Assembly (NCBI GenBank): GCA_902363825.1
Contig: CABJBK010000007.1
Span: forward strand, 62,001 to 126,000
Direction: 5' to 3'
Length of the DNA stretch: 64,000 nucleotides
Source of the DNA: Lachnospiraceae bacterium
GTDB taxonomy: Bacteria; Bacillota; Clostridia; Lachnospirales; Lachnospiraceae
Numbering within the stretch: the stretch's first letter is position 1; each line of letters starts with the position of its first letter. Shown here piece after piece: positions 1 through 8,990 of the stretch. Below the pieces are notes generated by a model that worked only from the letters and a program-made list of their open reading frames with translations, ran no database searches and was not told where the DNA came from. The position numbers were made by a program, and so were the translations under genes.

Positions 1-370
1 CCGGAAGCGCTAAAAATACTGTACAGTTATTTCCGTTTAAAAAAAGTGTAAGCGTATAAGCCACACCAAACTGAATGATCATGATATGGTTTAACGTAAG
101 GCTTCTCGGATTCTGAAAATACAATACAAAAGAGACGATCTGTCCGAGCACGATCCATGCGATCGTGATCCCGACCATCACCCTGGAATTTCCTGTCACA
201 CCAAGGTATCCCATATTTAACAGCATCCCGAATTCGAGAAGCAGCTGCATCCAGAGCACGATCGTGTTTGCCAGCTTGAATCTCGGTTCTTTCTCCCGGT
301 AAATACGGGAACTTATTTTTTCACGCAGCTGCGCTACCTTTTGATCCCTTGAACGATTATCTTCCTTCAT
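1..370 (-). CDS. Membrane protein, N-terminal part only (runs off window start)
   Basis: The frame is open from an ATG at 370 to the window edge (about 123 codons) behind a GAGAGGGAAAAAACAG ribosome binding site. The first ~30 residues are charged and cytosolic (MKEDNRSRDQK...). They are followed by at least three hydrophobic spans, starting near TIVLWMQLLLEFGMLL and GITIAWIVLGQIVSFVL. This layout resembles the membrane sensor part of receptors (chemotaxis-type or GGDEF proteins) common in Lachnospiraceae. The diagnostic C-terminal domain lies outside the window, so no function is assigned. Confidence 0.6.
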   Translation of the reverse strand, partial: MKEDNRSRDQKVAQLREKISSRIYREKEPRFKLANTIVLWMQLLLEFGMLLNMGYLGVTGNSRVMVGITIAWIVLGQIVSFVLYFQNPRSLTLNHIMIIQFGVAYTLTLFLNGNNCTVFLALP

Positions 371-420
371 CTGTTTTTTCCCTCTCTTATTCTTCTGCAT
401 AATCTATAAATTTATTGATA

Positions 421-465
421 CAGCAAAACACCCGGATAAACACCTCTTACAACGTCTATCCGAGT
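421..465 (-). terminator. Possible terminator after tRNA-Gly
   Basis: The inverted repeat ACCCGGATA (430-438) / TATCCGAGT (457-465), with one mismatch, lies just after the tRNA 3' end. On the minus strand it is followed by TGTTTTGCTG. The loop is long and the stem imperfect, so this is only a candidate. Confidence 0.4.
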
Positions 466-474
466 GGTCTTATC

Positions 475-545
475 AGCAGATAGCGGGAATCGAACCCGTC
501 TCTCCAGCTTGGGAAGCTGGCATTCTACCGATGAACTATATCTGC
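475..545 (-). tRNA. tRNA-Gly (anticodon CCC)
   Basis: The minus strand folds as a complete cloverleaf. The acceptor arm is GCAGATA pairing TATCTGC, with discriminator T. The anticodon stem CCAGC/GCTGG encloses the loop TTCCCAA (anticodon CCC, glycine), and the T arm contains GGTTCGATTCC. No CCA is encoded after the discriminator; the next bases are GATAAG. The D arm is short (AGTTCATCGGTAGAAT), typical of Gly tRNAs. Confidence 0.93.
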
Positions 546-593
546 ACTCCTTTTATTATATACACATTGGAAGCAAAAGGCAATGCTATTTTT

Positions 594-989
594 CTAATTT
601 TCTTCCTCGAAATCACAGAGTGAGTCACCGCTCTCCGAACGGAACGTATACGCTTTCCGCTCTCCATCCAGCTCCATGGAAAAACTGCCTTCCATGTCAA
701 GAAAAGAATGCATATGCGCAATATCAAAAAGCAGATCCACCATATCGTCCACGAAAGCCTTTGCATCGTTTTCACTGTCACAGACATCCTCCGTGATCTC
801 CTCATCCGCATAGAGTCTCACGATAAAATCATCCATGTCATTTTCGTTTGTGACCTCTGCTCTTGCAATGTACGGGTTTGCGTGATTTTTTACGATCTCA
901 TCCACAAATGAGGTGCAGGACTGTATTCTGGACTGGGATACATCCTCCGCCTCCAGATAAATTTTATAACTGATCTTTAATGCCGCCAT
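594..989 (-). CDS. Conserved-looking small acidic protein, function unknown
   Basis: 131 residues starting MAALKISYKIYLEAED behind AAAGAGGAAAAAAG. The protein is strongly acidic, especially after residue 50, with clusters such as NENDMDD, DEEITEDVCDSEND and CDFEEEN at the C-terminus. It has no signal peptide or membrane span. The regular alternation of hydrophobic and acidic positions suggests a compact alpha/beta domain. I do not recognise the family. It sits alone between the tRNA and a DUF4422 gene, with its own ribosome binding site and no obvious operon partner. Confidence 0.7.
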   Translation of the reverse strand: MAALKISYKIYLEAEDVSQSRIQSCTSFVDEIVKNHANPYIARAEVTNENDMDDFIVRLYADEEITEDVCDSENDAKAFVDDMVDLLFDIAHMHSFLDMEGSFSMELDGERKAYTFRSESGDSLCDFEEEN

Positions 990-1026
990 TCTTTTTTCCT
1001 CTTTTTCTTTTGCAATTTATATCATA

Positions 1027-2199
1027 TTATACTGACGATTCCGGTAAATGGCAAGCCATATTTTTCGGAATCCGCCGCATCGTTTCTTCCGCTTCTCCGG
1101 GCTTTGTACAGAGCACGCGCACTGCCACATAAACTGCCGCGTCACTCACCTGTTCCCACGGAAACGCACTGCAAACATCTTTCGCGTCCCCGCCCTTTCG
1201 CACAGCCTCAACCGCCGCATTGAGCGTCCGGAAATATTCCATCAGCTCCGCAAAAGACATTCCACGGTCTAAGACACATTTTTCTGTTTTGCTCTCTGTG
1301 CCGTCAGCCACCGCATTATCCGCGCGATCACCGAATTCACGCTCACAGGTCGCGATCACCTGCATACACAACTTCAGCTCCCCGGTAATATCCGATGCTT
1401 CCATGAGCACATCCGGGCGCTTTTTTAAACGTTCCATAAAATATGTTTTCGCGCCTGCCACATCTTTCCGTTCGAAATAACCGGCAAGCTTTTCTTTCAT
1501 CTCCCGCGTCTCTGCCTTTTCCCCGATCATCCCGACCTGGCACTCATAAACCGAGAGCCTGTTCGCCCGCACCCAGACAAGTAAAAGGATCTCGGAGATA
1601 AAGCCAAACACCCGCTTATGATAATCGTCATACGAGTCAATGTCCACACGCTTTTCCACTTCGGCAAAAATGGAAAACAGCCAGTCCGCATACGCGTCGT
1701 ACAGCTTTTTGCTGCAGATCATGATATTGCCGAAATAGGTCTCTTCCCCATGTACCAGACGGTCAAAATACGGATAATAATCCGGGTACATCTCACGGAT
1801 CACCTCTCCGGTCGCATCCAGATTTTCAATGTGGTGCGTCGCCTTATATCCCTCATAATACGGATAACGCAGCTGTACTCTCTTTGTCGTGACCACATCC
1901 ACTTTCTGCAGGATCTGTTCCAATTCCCCTTTTGTAAAAACCTTGCCCTTTTCGTTGATCAGATATCTGCGATAATGGCACACCCCGACATAGTCTGTGT
2001 CTTTTACATTCTTCCATACCCAGTAAAGTCCCGTCAGCTCACTGTAGTAGCAGTTTTTTGCCGAAATGTTATCTCCGGTGTCATCCCCGGTATAACCGAG
2101 ATCTTCATGCACCGCCCGTCCAACCTGTAACGGTACATACATCGGATCCGGCGGCACCTCAAATTTCTTATGTGTCATGGTATAAATGCGGATATTCAT
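1027..2199 (-). CDS. DUF4422 family protein (putative polysaccharide glycosyltransferase)
   Basis: 390 residues from MNIRIYTMTHKKFEVP. I chose this start over an in-frame upstream one because AAAGGGGATGGAAAG lies directly before it. The N-terminal ~240 residues show the DUF4422 signature: THKKF, the acidic DTGDNIS stretch, YCYYSELTGLYWVWKN-like segment and VGVCHYRRYL, then FGNIMICSKKLYDAY. DUF4422 proteins occur in capsule/LPS clusters and are thought to be glycosyltransferases. The last ~130 residues (TCEREFGDRAD onward) look unrelated and may be an add-on helical domain. No sugar-synthesis genes are adjacent. Confidence 0.8.
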   Translation of the reverse strand: MNIRIYTMTHKKFEVPPDPMYVPLQVGRAVHEDLGYTGDDTGDNISAKNCYYSELTGLYWVWKNVKDTDYVGVCHYRRYLINEKGKVFTKGELEQILQKVDVVTTKRVQLRYPYYEGYKATHHIENLDATGEVIREMYPDYYPYFDRLVHGEETYFGNIMICSKKLYDAYADWLFSIFAEVEKRVDIDSYDDYHKRVFGFISEILLLVWVRANRLSVYECQVGMIGEKAETREMKEKLAGYFERKDVAGAKTYFMERLKKRPDVLMEASDITGELKLCMQVIATCEREFGDRADNAVADGTESKTEKCVLDRGMSFAELMEYFRTLNAAVEAVRKGGDAKDVCSAFPWEQVSDAAVYVAVRVLCTKPGEAEETMRRIPKNMACHLPESSV

Positions 2200-2265
2200 C
2201 TTTCCATCCCCTTTGTTTCTTCTTATTCCAGTATAAAAGTCCACTCCTTTTCTGTAAAGTAAAAA

Positions 2266-2301
2266 CAGGCTTTTTAAGATCTTCTCTTAAAAAGCCTGTC
2301 C
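2266..2301 (-). terminator. Rho-independent terminator after cstA
   Basis: Inverted repeat CAGGCTTTTTAAGA / TCTTAAAAAGCCTG with a 5-base loop. The minus strand continues TTTTTACTTT. It lies between the stop of the CstA gene and the start of the DUF4422 gene, so it should end the CstA transcript. Confidence 0.85.
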
Positions 2302-2329
2302 CGTTATTCTTTTTTATTCAGCCTGTCTG

Positions 2330-3772
2330 TTATGCCTTTGCGCCATCTTTCTTAAATACACTCTTTGAAAGGAAGAGGATCAGGCATGCTGCTGCTGCGA
2401 TCAGTCCGATCGGATATGCTACTTTGGTTCCAAGATTCAGGCACTCCGGAGCATAGAAGAAATATGTTACGGAAACTGCCGTCATGAAAGTAGCCGGAAG
2501 AGCGGTAACCCAGAACAGCTTTTTGTTCTTAAACAGATACATGGATGCTGTCCACAGAGCGATCATTGCAAGTGTCTGGTTCGACCAGCTGAAGTATCTC
2601 CATACAACCTGATAGTCTAACTGACTGATCAGTGTGCCTGCTGCCAGTAACGGTACGCAGATCACAAGACGTTTGCTGTAGGATTTCTGATCGATCTTGA
2701 ACCAGTCTGCAATAACAAGTCTTGCGGAACGGAAAGAAGTATCACCGGAAGTGATCGGACATGCGATAACACCGATCATTGCAAGGACAATACCAACTCC
2801 ACCCATTGTCTTTGTGCAGACATCATATACAGTACCGGCCTGACCTGCGTCAGTAAGCATCTGGGTAAGGCCTGTGGTAAGGCCACCGGTTCTCTCATAT
2901 ACAGCACATCCTGCTGCTGCCCAGATCAAAGCGATGATACCTTCACTTACCATTGCGCCGTAGAAAACGAAGTGTGACTGTTTCTCACTCTTACAGCAGC
3001 GAGCCATAAGCGGTGACTGTGTTGCGTGGAATCCGGAGATCGCGCCACACGCTACACTGACGAACATAACCGGCCAGATCGGTGTTTTTGCCGGATGCAG
3101 ATTCTGTAAGGTAATCTCAGGAATGGTATAACCATGTGTGAAAATACCTACGCCAACGCCGATCGCCATGATGATAAGGCAGATACCGAAGATCGGATAA
3201 ATCTTACCAATGATCTTATCGATCGGTACGAATGTTGCGATAAAGTAGTAAATCAGTACAACTGCCAGCCAGAAATAAGAGTTGGTCAGAAGGCCGGAAC
3301 CGCCGTTCTTACCGATCAGCATGGAGATCAGGGAAGCCGGTCCTACCGCAAATACGGTACCTACCATGACAAGCAGGATAACACTGAATACACGCATAAC
3401 CTGTTTCATAAAGTTTCCAAGATACATACCGGTCAGCTCGGAAACAGAAGTTCCATCATGACGCATGCTGATAAAACCAACACTGAAGTCATGTACCGCA
3501 CCGGCTAAAATGGTACCAAACGTGATCCAGAGGAATACTGCCGGTCCCCACTGTGCGCCTGCAAGTGCGCCGTAGATCGGTCCAAGACCTGCGATATTTA
3601 ACAGCTGTACTAAAAACAGTTTCCATTTCGGCATAACGACGAAATCGACACCATCATTGATACGAACTGCCGGAGTCTCACGGTCATCCGGACCATAGAT
3701 ATGTTCGATCACTCTACCATAGGTAAAATAACCGATAATTAAAATTGCAAGACAAACGAAAAAACTTACCAT
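2330..3772 (-). CDS. cstA: CstA family transporter (pyruvate/peptide carbon-starvation protein)
   Basis: 480 residues with about 12-14 membrane spans. It begins MVSFFVCLAILIIGYFTYG and carries the CstA family core: NDGVDFVV near residue 40, LNIAGLGPIYGALAGAQWG, and HDFSVGFISMRHDGTSVSE. This is the short clostridial form; the E. coli protein is about 700 residues. CstA/BtsT proteins import pyruvate (and possibly peptides) by proton symport. The start is supported by TAAGGAGGCG upstream. The next upstream genes on the same strand encode a LytS/LytR pair, matching the E. coli arrangement in which BtsSR controls the pyruvate transporter BtsT. Confidence 0.93.
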   Translation of the reverse strand: MVSFFVCLAILIIGYFTYGRVIEHIYGPDDRETPAVRINDGVDFVVMPKWKLFLVQLLNIAGLGPIYGALAGAQWGPAVFLWITFGTILAGAVHDFSVGFISMRHDGTSVSELTGMYLGNFMKQVMRVFSVILLVMVGTVFAVGPASLISMLIGKNGGSGLLTNSYFWLAVVLIYYFIATFVPIDKIIGKIYPIFGICLIIMAIGVGVGIFTHGYTIPEITLQNLHPAKTPIWPVMFVSVACGAISGFHATQSPLMARCCKSEKQSHFVFYGAMVSEGIIALIWAAAGCAVYERTGGLTTGLTQMLTDAGQAGTVYDVCTKTMGGVGIVLAMIGVIACPITSGDTSFRSARLVIADWFKIDQKSYSKRLVICVPLLAAGTLISQLDYQVVWRYFSWSNQTLAMIALWTASMYLFKNKKLFWVTALPATFMTAVSVTYFFYAPECLNLGTKVAYPIGLIAAAACLILFLSKSVFKKDGAKA

Positions 3773-3813
3773 AACAAAACGCCTCCTTACGTCTTTTCTT
3801 GAAGTATGGTTAT

Positions 3814-3875
3814 ATTATACAACTTTTTTCAGTTTTATCTATGCCTTTTGTATATATTGTATGTTTTTGTGTATG
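3814..3875 (-). promoter_or_regulatory. cstA promoter with direct repeats, candidate LytTR site
   Basis: The minus strand has a clear -10 TATAAT (3814-3819), but the -35 position (ATAGAT at 17 bp) is poor, as expected for an activator-dependent promoter. Upstream, CATACA-like repeats occur at 3849, 3858 and 3870, with 21 bp between the outer two. LytTR regulators usually bind direct repeats about two helical turns apart. The assignment to the adjacent regulator is inference. Confidence 0.45.
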
Positions 3876-3933
3876 AAGTGTCGTTTTTTGAGGATAATGT
3901 GAACATGAATTATGTCAACCGAAAGGTGGTTTT

Positions 3934-4662
3934 TCAAATTTCAAACAACTGCTTCAAATGACGGATCTGACTTCTGCTGACCGGCAGCAATTCGCCCGGG
4001 CAATGCTTTAAGCACACCTCATATCCATTGCTTAAATTTGGCACCAGTTCTTCCATATACTGGAGGTTTACCAGATAGCTTTTGTGGATCCGGAAGAAAT
4101 TTTTCTTTTCCAGCTTTTCCGTAAGCGCCGTCATGGTATAGTTCTCTGTGTAGACATTGTCTGCGGTATGGATCAGTGAATTTCTCTGGTTGTATTCAAT
4201 GTAGATGATATCCCGGTAATCAATGAGCCGGATCTTATCTCCGGCATTTACAGCCAGCTTATCCAGTTCCTCATATTTTTCCGTCTCTTTCTCCTCTGCG
4301 AAAAATCCCTGATCTTCCAGCCGCTTTAAGGTCTTTTTGATCCGGTCGAGATCATAAGGTTTTAAAATATAGTCAACCGCGCCCAGCTCAAATGCCTTGA
4401 CCGCGTATTCCTGGTAGGCGGTCACAAACACGATCGCCGCTTTTTTCTGATGCTCCTTGATCGCTGACGCAAGCACGGTTCCGCTCACTTCGCCCAGATT
4501 GATATCCAAAAAGATTGCCTGAAAGATATGCTCTTTCATCAGCGCATCCGCCGTCTTCACACCGTCCGCCTCAAAGATTTTCGCTTCCGGGAGAACCTGT
4601 GACAAGAGATATCTCAGTTCACTTCTTGCCGGTCTTTCGTCGTCTATGATTGCTATCTTCAT
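3934..4662 (-). CDS. LytTR family response regulator (BtsR/LytR type)
   Basis: 242 residues. The N-terminal receiver domain (1-120) has the acidic pair in IIDDERPA, the phosphoacceptor Asp in IFLDINLGEVSG, and the conserved Lys in YILKPYDLDR. After a linker, the LytTR DNA-binding domain runs from about residue 140 to 240 (DKIRLIDYRDIIYIE, FFRIHKSYLVNLQY, LPVSRSQIRHLKQLF). The first codons overlap the end of the sensor kinase gene by 4 bases (ATGA), so the two are translationally coupled. The adjacent CstA gene is its likely target. Confidence 0.93.
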   Translation of the reverse strand: MKIAIIDDERPARSELRYLLSQVLPEAKIFEADGVKTADALMKEHIFQAIFLDINLGEVSGTVLASAIKEHQKKAAIVFVTAYQEYAVKAFELGAVDYILKPYDLDRIKKTLKRLEDQGFFAEEKETEKYEELDKLAVNAGDKIRLIDYRDIIYIEYNQRNSLIHTADNVYTENYTMTALTEKLEKKNFFRIHKSYLVNLQYMEELVPNLSNGYEVCLKHCPGELLPVSRSQIRHLKQLFEI

Positions 4663-6404
4663 CTTCTGTCATCCTTCCCTGTCCGTAGTTTTTTGTCTGC
4701 ATCTGTCTGATATGCCGGTTCTTTATAAAAATGCATGGTCACACGGGTCCCATCTTCCCCGGTATCAATGAAAAGTCCGCTGTTTTCACCGTAAATGCTG
4801 CGCATTCTCGCGTCTACATTCTGCAGCCCGTACTTTCCTTCCTTTTTCCGCTGTCTGAAGTTTTCCAGTGCCTGCGGGCTTAATCCCGGCCCGTTATCCG
4901 TCACAACAACGGAATAGCCCGGTTCTTCAAAACGTCCGGTTATCGTGACCACCCCATGCTCCCGTTTCATTGCGCCATGTTTTACCGCGTTTTCCACGAT
5001 CGGCTGCAGAATTAATGTCGGCACCAAAACCTCTTTTTTTTGTTCCCCGCCGCAGGAATCCGGATCCACATTGATCTTTACGGTCAGACGTTCCTCGAAT
5101 CTTGCCTCCTCCAGTTCCAGATATGCCTTAACATGCGCAAGTTCCTTTTCCAGCGGGATCATATAGGCATCCGTCGCCTCTAATGTATTTCGGAAATAAA
5201 CGCTTAACGCAAGCAGAAGCTCTCTCGCCCGCTCCGGCTTTTCCCTGCAGAAAAACGAGATCGTATTTAAGGAATTGAATAAAAAATGCGGGTTGATCTG
5301 GGACTGCAATGCCTGATATTCCGCGCGCTGGCGCAGTTTTTTCTGTTTTTCGGCCTGCGCCAGTTCATAGTTGGTGGAAAAGAATTTGGCAAATCCCTCC
5401 AGGAAATCCATTTCCGCCTGTGTGGACAACACCTGTCTCGGCAGGAAGATCACCAGATACGCCCAGATGACCTTTCCCTGCGTGAGCGGTGCCCCAAACG
5501 CGCTGTAACGCCTGAGATAACGGTAATTCACGTCTTTTTTATCTGTCACACGGCAGAATGCCACACTTTTATTTTCCTCACAAAGCTCCAAAAACAGCTC
5601 CGGCGGGATGACTAACTTCGTATCGTTCAGCCCGGTTTTTCCATCCCGCTCCAAAAAAAGAACGCCGTTACAGTTTGCGTATTTTTTTATGATCTCCGCC
5701 ATCGCGTCATAATCACTGCGTGTCCTTGCCGTCTTCTGGATATACGGAATGCATTCATCCGCGATCGTGAGCGCCAGCCGGATCTTATTCGCCGCAAGCA
5801 GATCCTGACTGGTAAAGACTTCATCGAACACGGAAAAAAACAGGATCATCCCAAGTGAATTGACCAGTGTCATCGGCACCGCGATCACTTTTACCAGCGC
5901 AAGCGCGTCCGAAAACGGCCGGGCGATCGCAAGGATAAATCCCATCTGGGAACATTCCGCGAATGCCGTGATCAAAAACAGGGACAATGTGGTCTGCTTT
6001 CTCTCGCGCCGCTTAAAGATCAGCCATACAAAGGAGCCGATCGCCCCCTCAAAAAGCGTGGACATCGCACACGCAAGTGAGGTAAATCCGGTCGGATCGT
6101 AAAGGAACCGGTGAACCGCTCCGATCACCGCGGCTCCCATTCCGACCATCGGCCCGCCGAGCAGTCCTGCCGCCAGCGCCCCGAGCACCCTGGTATTTTG
6201 AATCGCGCCGTTCACCCGGACGCCGCTGCAGGTGGAGAAAATACAAAAACCGCCAAAGATCACCACAAGGATCAGCTGATCCATCGTGCGGTAGGCGTGT
6301 TCTTCCGCCATAGCCTGTTTTACAAATGTTATTTTCGTGAGCAGTGTTGCGATCAGTACCAGCAGACTGATATTGATGATCAGACTGGAATACAGACTGT
6401 ACAT
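4659..6404 (-). CDS. LytS-type sensor histidine kinase
   Basis: 581 residues from MYSLYSSLIINISLLVLIA. I prefer this start, preceded by AGGGGAAACGTCTT, to an ATG 19 codons upstream with only a poor site; LytS proteins also usually start just before their first span. The N-terminal 5TM-5TMR_LYT region (1-190) contains GGPMVGMGAAVIGAVHRF. A GAF-like segment is followed by the His_kinase domain with the phospho-His in QINPHFLFNSLN. The ATPase domain shows ENAVKHG, VVTDNGPGLSP and GKYGLQNVDARM. It likely senses extracellular pyruvate and phosphorylates the downstream LytTR regulator. Confidence 0.93.
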   Translation of the reverse strand: MYSLYSSLIINISLLVLIATLLTKITFVKQAMAEEHAYRTMDQLILVVIFGGFCIFSTCSGVRVNGAIQNTRVLGALAAGLLGGPMVGMGAAVIGAVHRFLYDPTGFTSLACAMSTLFEGAIGSFVWLIFKRRERKQTTLSLFLITAFAECSQMGFILAIARPFSDALALVKVIAVPMTLVNSLGMILFFSVFDEVFTSQDLLAANKIRLALTIADECIPYIQKTARTRSDYDAMAEIIKKYANCNGVLFLERDGKTGLNDTKLVIPPELFLELCEENKSVAFCRVTDKKDVNYRYLRRYSAFGAPLTQGKVIWAYLVIFLPRQVLSTQAEMDFLEGFAKFFSTNYELAQAEKQKKLRQRAEYQALQSQINPHFLFNSLNTISFFCREKPERARELLLALSVYFRNTLEATDAYMIPLEKELAHVKAYLELEEARFEERLTVKINVDPDSCGGEQKKEVLVPTLILQPIVENAVKHGAMKREHGVVTITGRFEEPGYSVVVTDNGPGLSPQALENFRQRKKEGKYGLQNVDARMRSIYGENSGLFIDTGEDGTRVTMHFYKEPAYQTDADKKLRTGKDDRR

Positions 6405-6548
6405 AAGACGTTTCCCCTTTATCGTTCCAACCGCGCGGATGAAATTCCGTATTTCATTCACCGGTTTTGTCTGTTATAATTATGTTATGTATTTTATCAT
6501 TTTCGACAGAAAAGGACAAACTATTTTATACACATCGGGGTTTTTGAT

Positions 6549-7448
6549 ATGTTAGAAAAGAATAATTTTGAAAATATCAGGTTTCACAATGACTATCCGA
6601 TCAATCTCACCTCTACCTGTCTTCCGGAAACTTTCCCGGAGCACTGGCACAACTATGCGGAGATGATCATTTCTTTACAGGAAGGGATCCGGTACAGTAT
6701 CAATAATACGGTATTTACTTTAAATACGCACGATATTCTGCTGATCCATCCCGGGGAACTGCATTCTCTTGTATACAATCCGCCGGGGACACCGTCCTAT
6801 CTGCTGATACAGTTTGACTACTCCCTGCTTTTGTATATGACCGAATTTAAAAAGCATCAGTACTGGCTTCAGAAATTCCGCTATTTTCCAAACGGTGAAA
6901 ACAGTGCGCTCACGGATACCATTGTAACATGCGCGCACGAGATGTTTGCTACCGATGCCTCGGATCTTCCGTTTAAAGATACCCGCATCTGCTGTAAACT
7001 GTATGAAATGTTTATCGCAATCGGGGAATATGTCACCTCCGAGCAGTTCATCCATTTTCTGGACAACCATTATTCTTCGGTCAAAAGCACGGCCACAAAG
7101 GGGACGCACCAATCTGAGATCACACAGAAAATGATCGATGTCTGCTCTTACCTCTCCCAGAATTGTACGGAGAACATTTCCCTTGATGACGCTGCGGATT
7201 ACGCCGGTTTCAGCCGCTATCATTTTTCCCGGCTGTTTAAGGAATTTACCGGTCTTTCCTATGTGGAATTTATTACAAAGGAGCGTTTAAACCGCGCCTG
7301 CGAGCTGCTTGCCAATGCCACGCTCTCCATCACGGACGTAGCGCTGATGTCCGGATTTGCAAGTATTTCCACATTCAACCGCTGTTTCTTAAAATACCGG
7401 AAGGATACGCCGAGTTCTTTCCGTGCGAAATATTTACAGGACAAATAA
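6549..7448 (+). CDS. AraC family transcriptional regulator
   Basis: 299 residues. The N-terminal ~140 residues form a cupin-type sensor (FPEHWHNYAEMIISLQEG, LIHPGELHSLVYNPP). The C-terminal ~100 residues hold two helix-turn-helix motifs: ISLDDAADYAGFSRYHFSRLFKEFTG-like segment and SITDVALMSGFASISTFNRCF. It is divergent from the LytS gene and convergent with the MATE gene. The ligand is unknown. Its target may be itself or the neighbouring exporter, but nothing in the sequence proves this. Confidence 0.9.
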   Translation: MLEKNNFENIRFHNDYPINLTSTCLPETFPEHWHNYAEMIISLQEGIRYSINNTVFTLNTHDILLIHPGELHSLVYNPPGTPSYLLIQFDYSLLLYMTEFKKHQYWLQKFRYFPNGENSALTDTIVTCAHEMFATDASDLPFKDTRICCKLYEMFIAIGEYVTSEQFIHFLDNHYSSVKSTATKGTHQSEITQKMIDVCSYLSQNCTENISLDDAADYAGFSRYHFSRLFKEFTGLSYVEFITKERLNRACELLANATLSITDVALMSGFASISTFNRCFLKYRKDTPSSFRAKYLQDK

Positions 7449-7490
7449 AAAGGAAGAAGGCAGGAAATTTTCCATGTCCTCTTCCTTTCT
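7449..7490. terminator. Bidirectional terminator between araC-type and MATE genes
   Basis: AAAGGAAGA (7449-7457) pairs TCTTCCTTT (7480-7488), with an inner GGAAAATTTTCC-like core. T-rich tracts follow in both directions, and are stronger on the minus strand (TTTTTATTTG). Confidence 0.75.
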
Positions 7491-7491
7491 T

Positions 7492-8877
7492 TTATGCACC
7501 CGCATGCTGTCTTTCTCTCTGAACAGGCTCGACCACACCTTTTTCTTTCCATTTTCCCTGCAGATAACGAAACAGACTGATCAGTCCGGTGATAAGCCAG
7601 GTAAGCCCGGTTGCGAGCCAGACGCCCCATACCCCGATCGCACCGATCATGGTAAGCGGTTTTGCAAGTCCGATTCTTCCGCACATCTCCATGATGCCGT
7701 TGATCAGCGAATACATCGCGTCTCCCGCGCCATTCAAAAGACCTCTGGTAATATAGATCATGCCAAGCGGGAAATAAAACCAGCTTGTGATGCGCAGTGC
7801 CTGCGTGCCGAGTACGATCACTTCCGTCTCGGAACTATTTACGAAGAGCTGTACGATCTGATGTCCGAAAAACTGTGCCATCGGAAGCATCAGCAGCGTG
7901 AACGCGCCCATGATCAGATAGCTCTTGCGGTATCCGGCTCTCACACGCTCGATCTCTCCCGCGCCCATATTCTGTCCGGCGTAGGTTGACATTGCCGTGC
8001 CAAGTGAGCCATACGGCTGCTGTACGATCTGTTCCACACGGCTTGTCACGGTAAACGCGGCAACTACGGTAGATCCAAAGGTATTTACAACGCTTTGCAA
8101 CGCGATACAGGAAACCGCGATCATCGCATTCTGGATCGCCACCGGAAAACCGAGTCTGGAGCATTTCTTTATGATCGAGGTATCCACTCTCATGTAATCC
8201 TTCCTGAACTTAAAATACGGATTTTTGCGCAATGCCCAGATCAGACATCCAATCCCGGAAATTCCCTCGGAGAGAACCGTCGCGAATCCCGCGCCAAACA
8301 CGCCCCAGTGAAACGTCAGGATAAAGATCAGATCCAGCGCAATATTTAAGAAGCTTGAGATCACGAGAAAAACAAGTGGTGTCTTAGAATCTCCAAGCGC
8401 TCTTAATATAGAAGAAACACCGTTATAAACTGCAACGGTAAAAATACCACAGCAGATCACTTTCATATATAAGGCCGCGTCCCCAAGGATATTATCCGGT
8501 GTGTGAAGTGCAATCAGAAACGGTCTCGCAAATCCGAAACCAACCACAAACATCACTGCTGCCGATGCAAGCAAAAGATACATTGCGTTTACGATCGCAC
8601 GTTTCACATACTCCTCATCCTTCGCTCCGAAATACTGGGAGATTACGATGCCGACACCGGCCGCCATTCCAAAACACAACGAAAAAATAAGGAAATTGAC
8701 GGAACCGGTCGCCCCTACCGCCGCGAGCGCATCCGCGCCGACGAACTGTCCTACGATGATCGAATCCACGATGTTATAAAGCTGCTGGAACAGATTGCCC
8801 ACTAACATAGGCATCGTAAACGAAAGCAGTAATCTGGTCGGATTGCCCTTTGTCATGTCATTTACATAGTTTTTCAT
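7492..8877 (-). CDS. MATE family multidrug/Na+ antiporter
   Basis: 461 residues from MKNYVNDMTKGNPTRLL, chosen because GAGGTGATAGCA precedes this ATG; an upstream in-frame start has no such site. Twelve membrane spans fall in two six-helix halves, each with MatE motifs (FTMPMLVGNLFQQLYNIVDS at the front, SRLGFPVAIQNAMIAVS in the second half). MATE proteins expel drugs or metabolites against Na+ or H+. The gene is monocistronic, with a -10 TATCAT about 45 bases upstream of the ribosome binding site. Confidence 0.92.
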   Translation of the reverse strand: MKNYVNDMTKGNPTRLLLSFTMPMLVGNLFQQLYNIVDSIIVGQFVGADALAAVGATGSVNFLIFSLCFGMAAGVGIVISQYFGAKDEEYVKRAIVNAMYLLLASAAVMFVVGFGFARPFLIALHTPDNILGDAALYMKVICCGIFTVAVYNGVSSILRALGDSKTPLVFLVISSFLNIALDLIFILTFHWGVFGAGFATVLSEGISGIGCLIWALRKNPYFKFRKDYMRVDTSIIKKCSRLGFPVAIQNAMIAVSCIALQSVVNTFGSTVVAAFTVTSRVEQIVQQPYGSLGTAMSTYAGQNMGAGEIERVRAGYRKSYLIMGAFTLLMLPMAQFFGHQIVQLFVNSSETEVIVLGTQALRITSWFYFPLGMIYITRGLLNGAGDAMYSLINGIMEMCGRIGLAKPLTMIGAIGVWGVWLATGLTWLITGLISLFRYLQGKWKEKGVVEPVQRERQHAGA

Positions 8878-8990
8878 TGCTATCACCTCATATCCCGTTA
8901 TTTTCTTCAAAATCTTGTTGTATGATAGCAAATTTTTTTACGGGCTACTACTCAAAATATGCAGTTTTTCTACTCACTTTTTGCGATTTT

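Noticed and set aside
464..989. Open frames antisense to the tRNA and the small acidic gene
   Set aside because: They lack ribosome binding sites and simply mirror the minus-strand genes.
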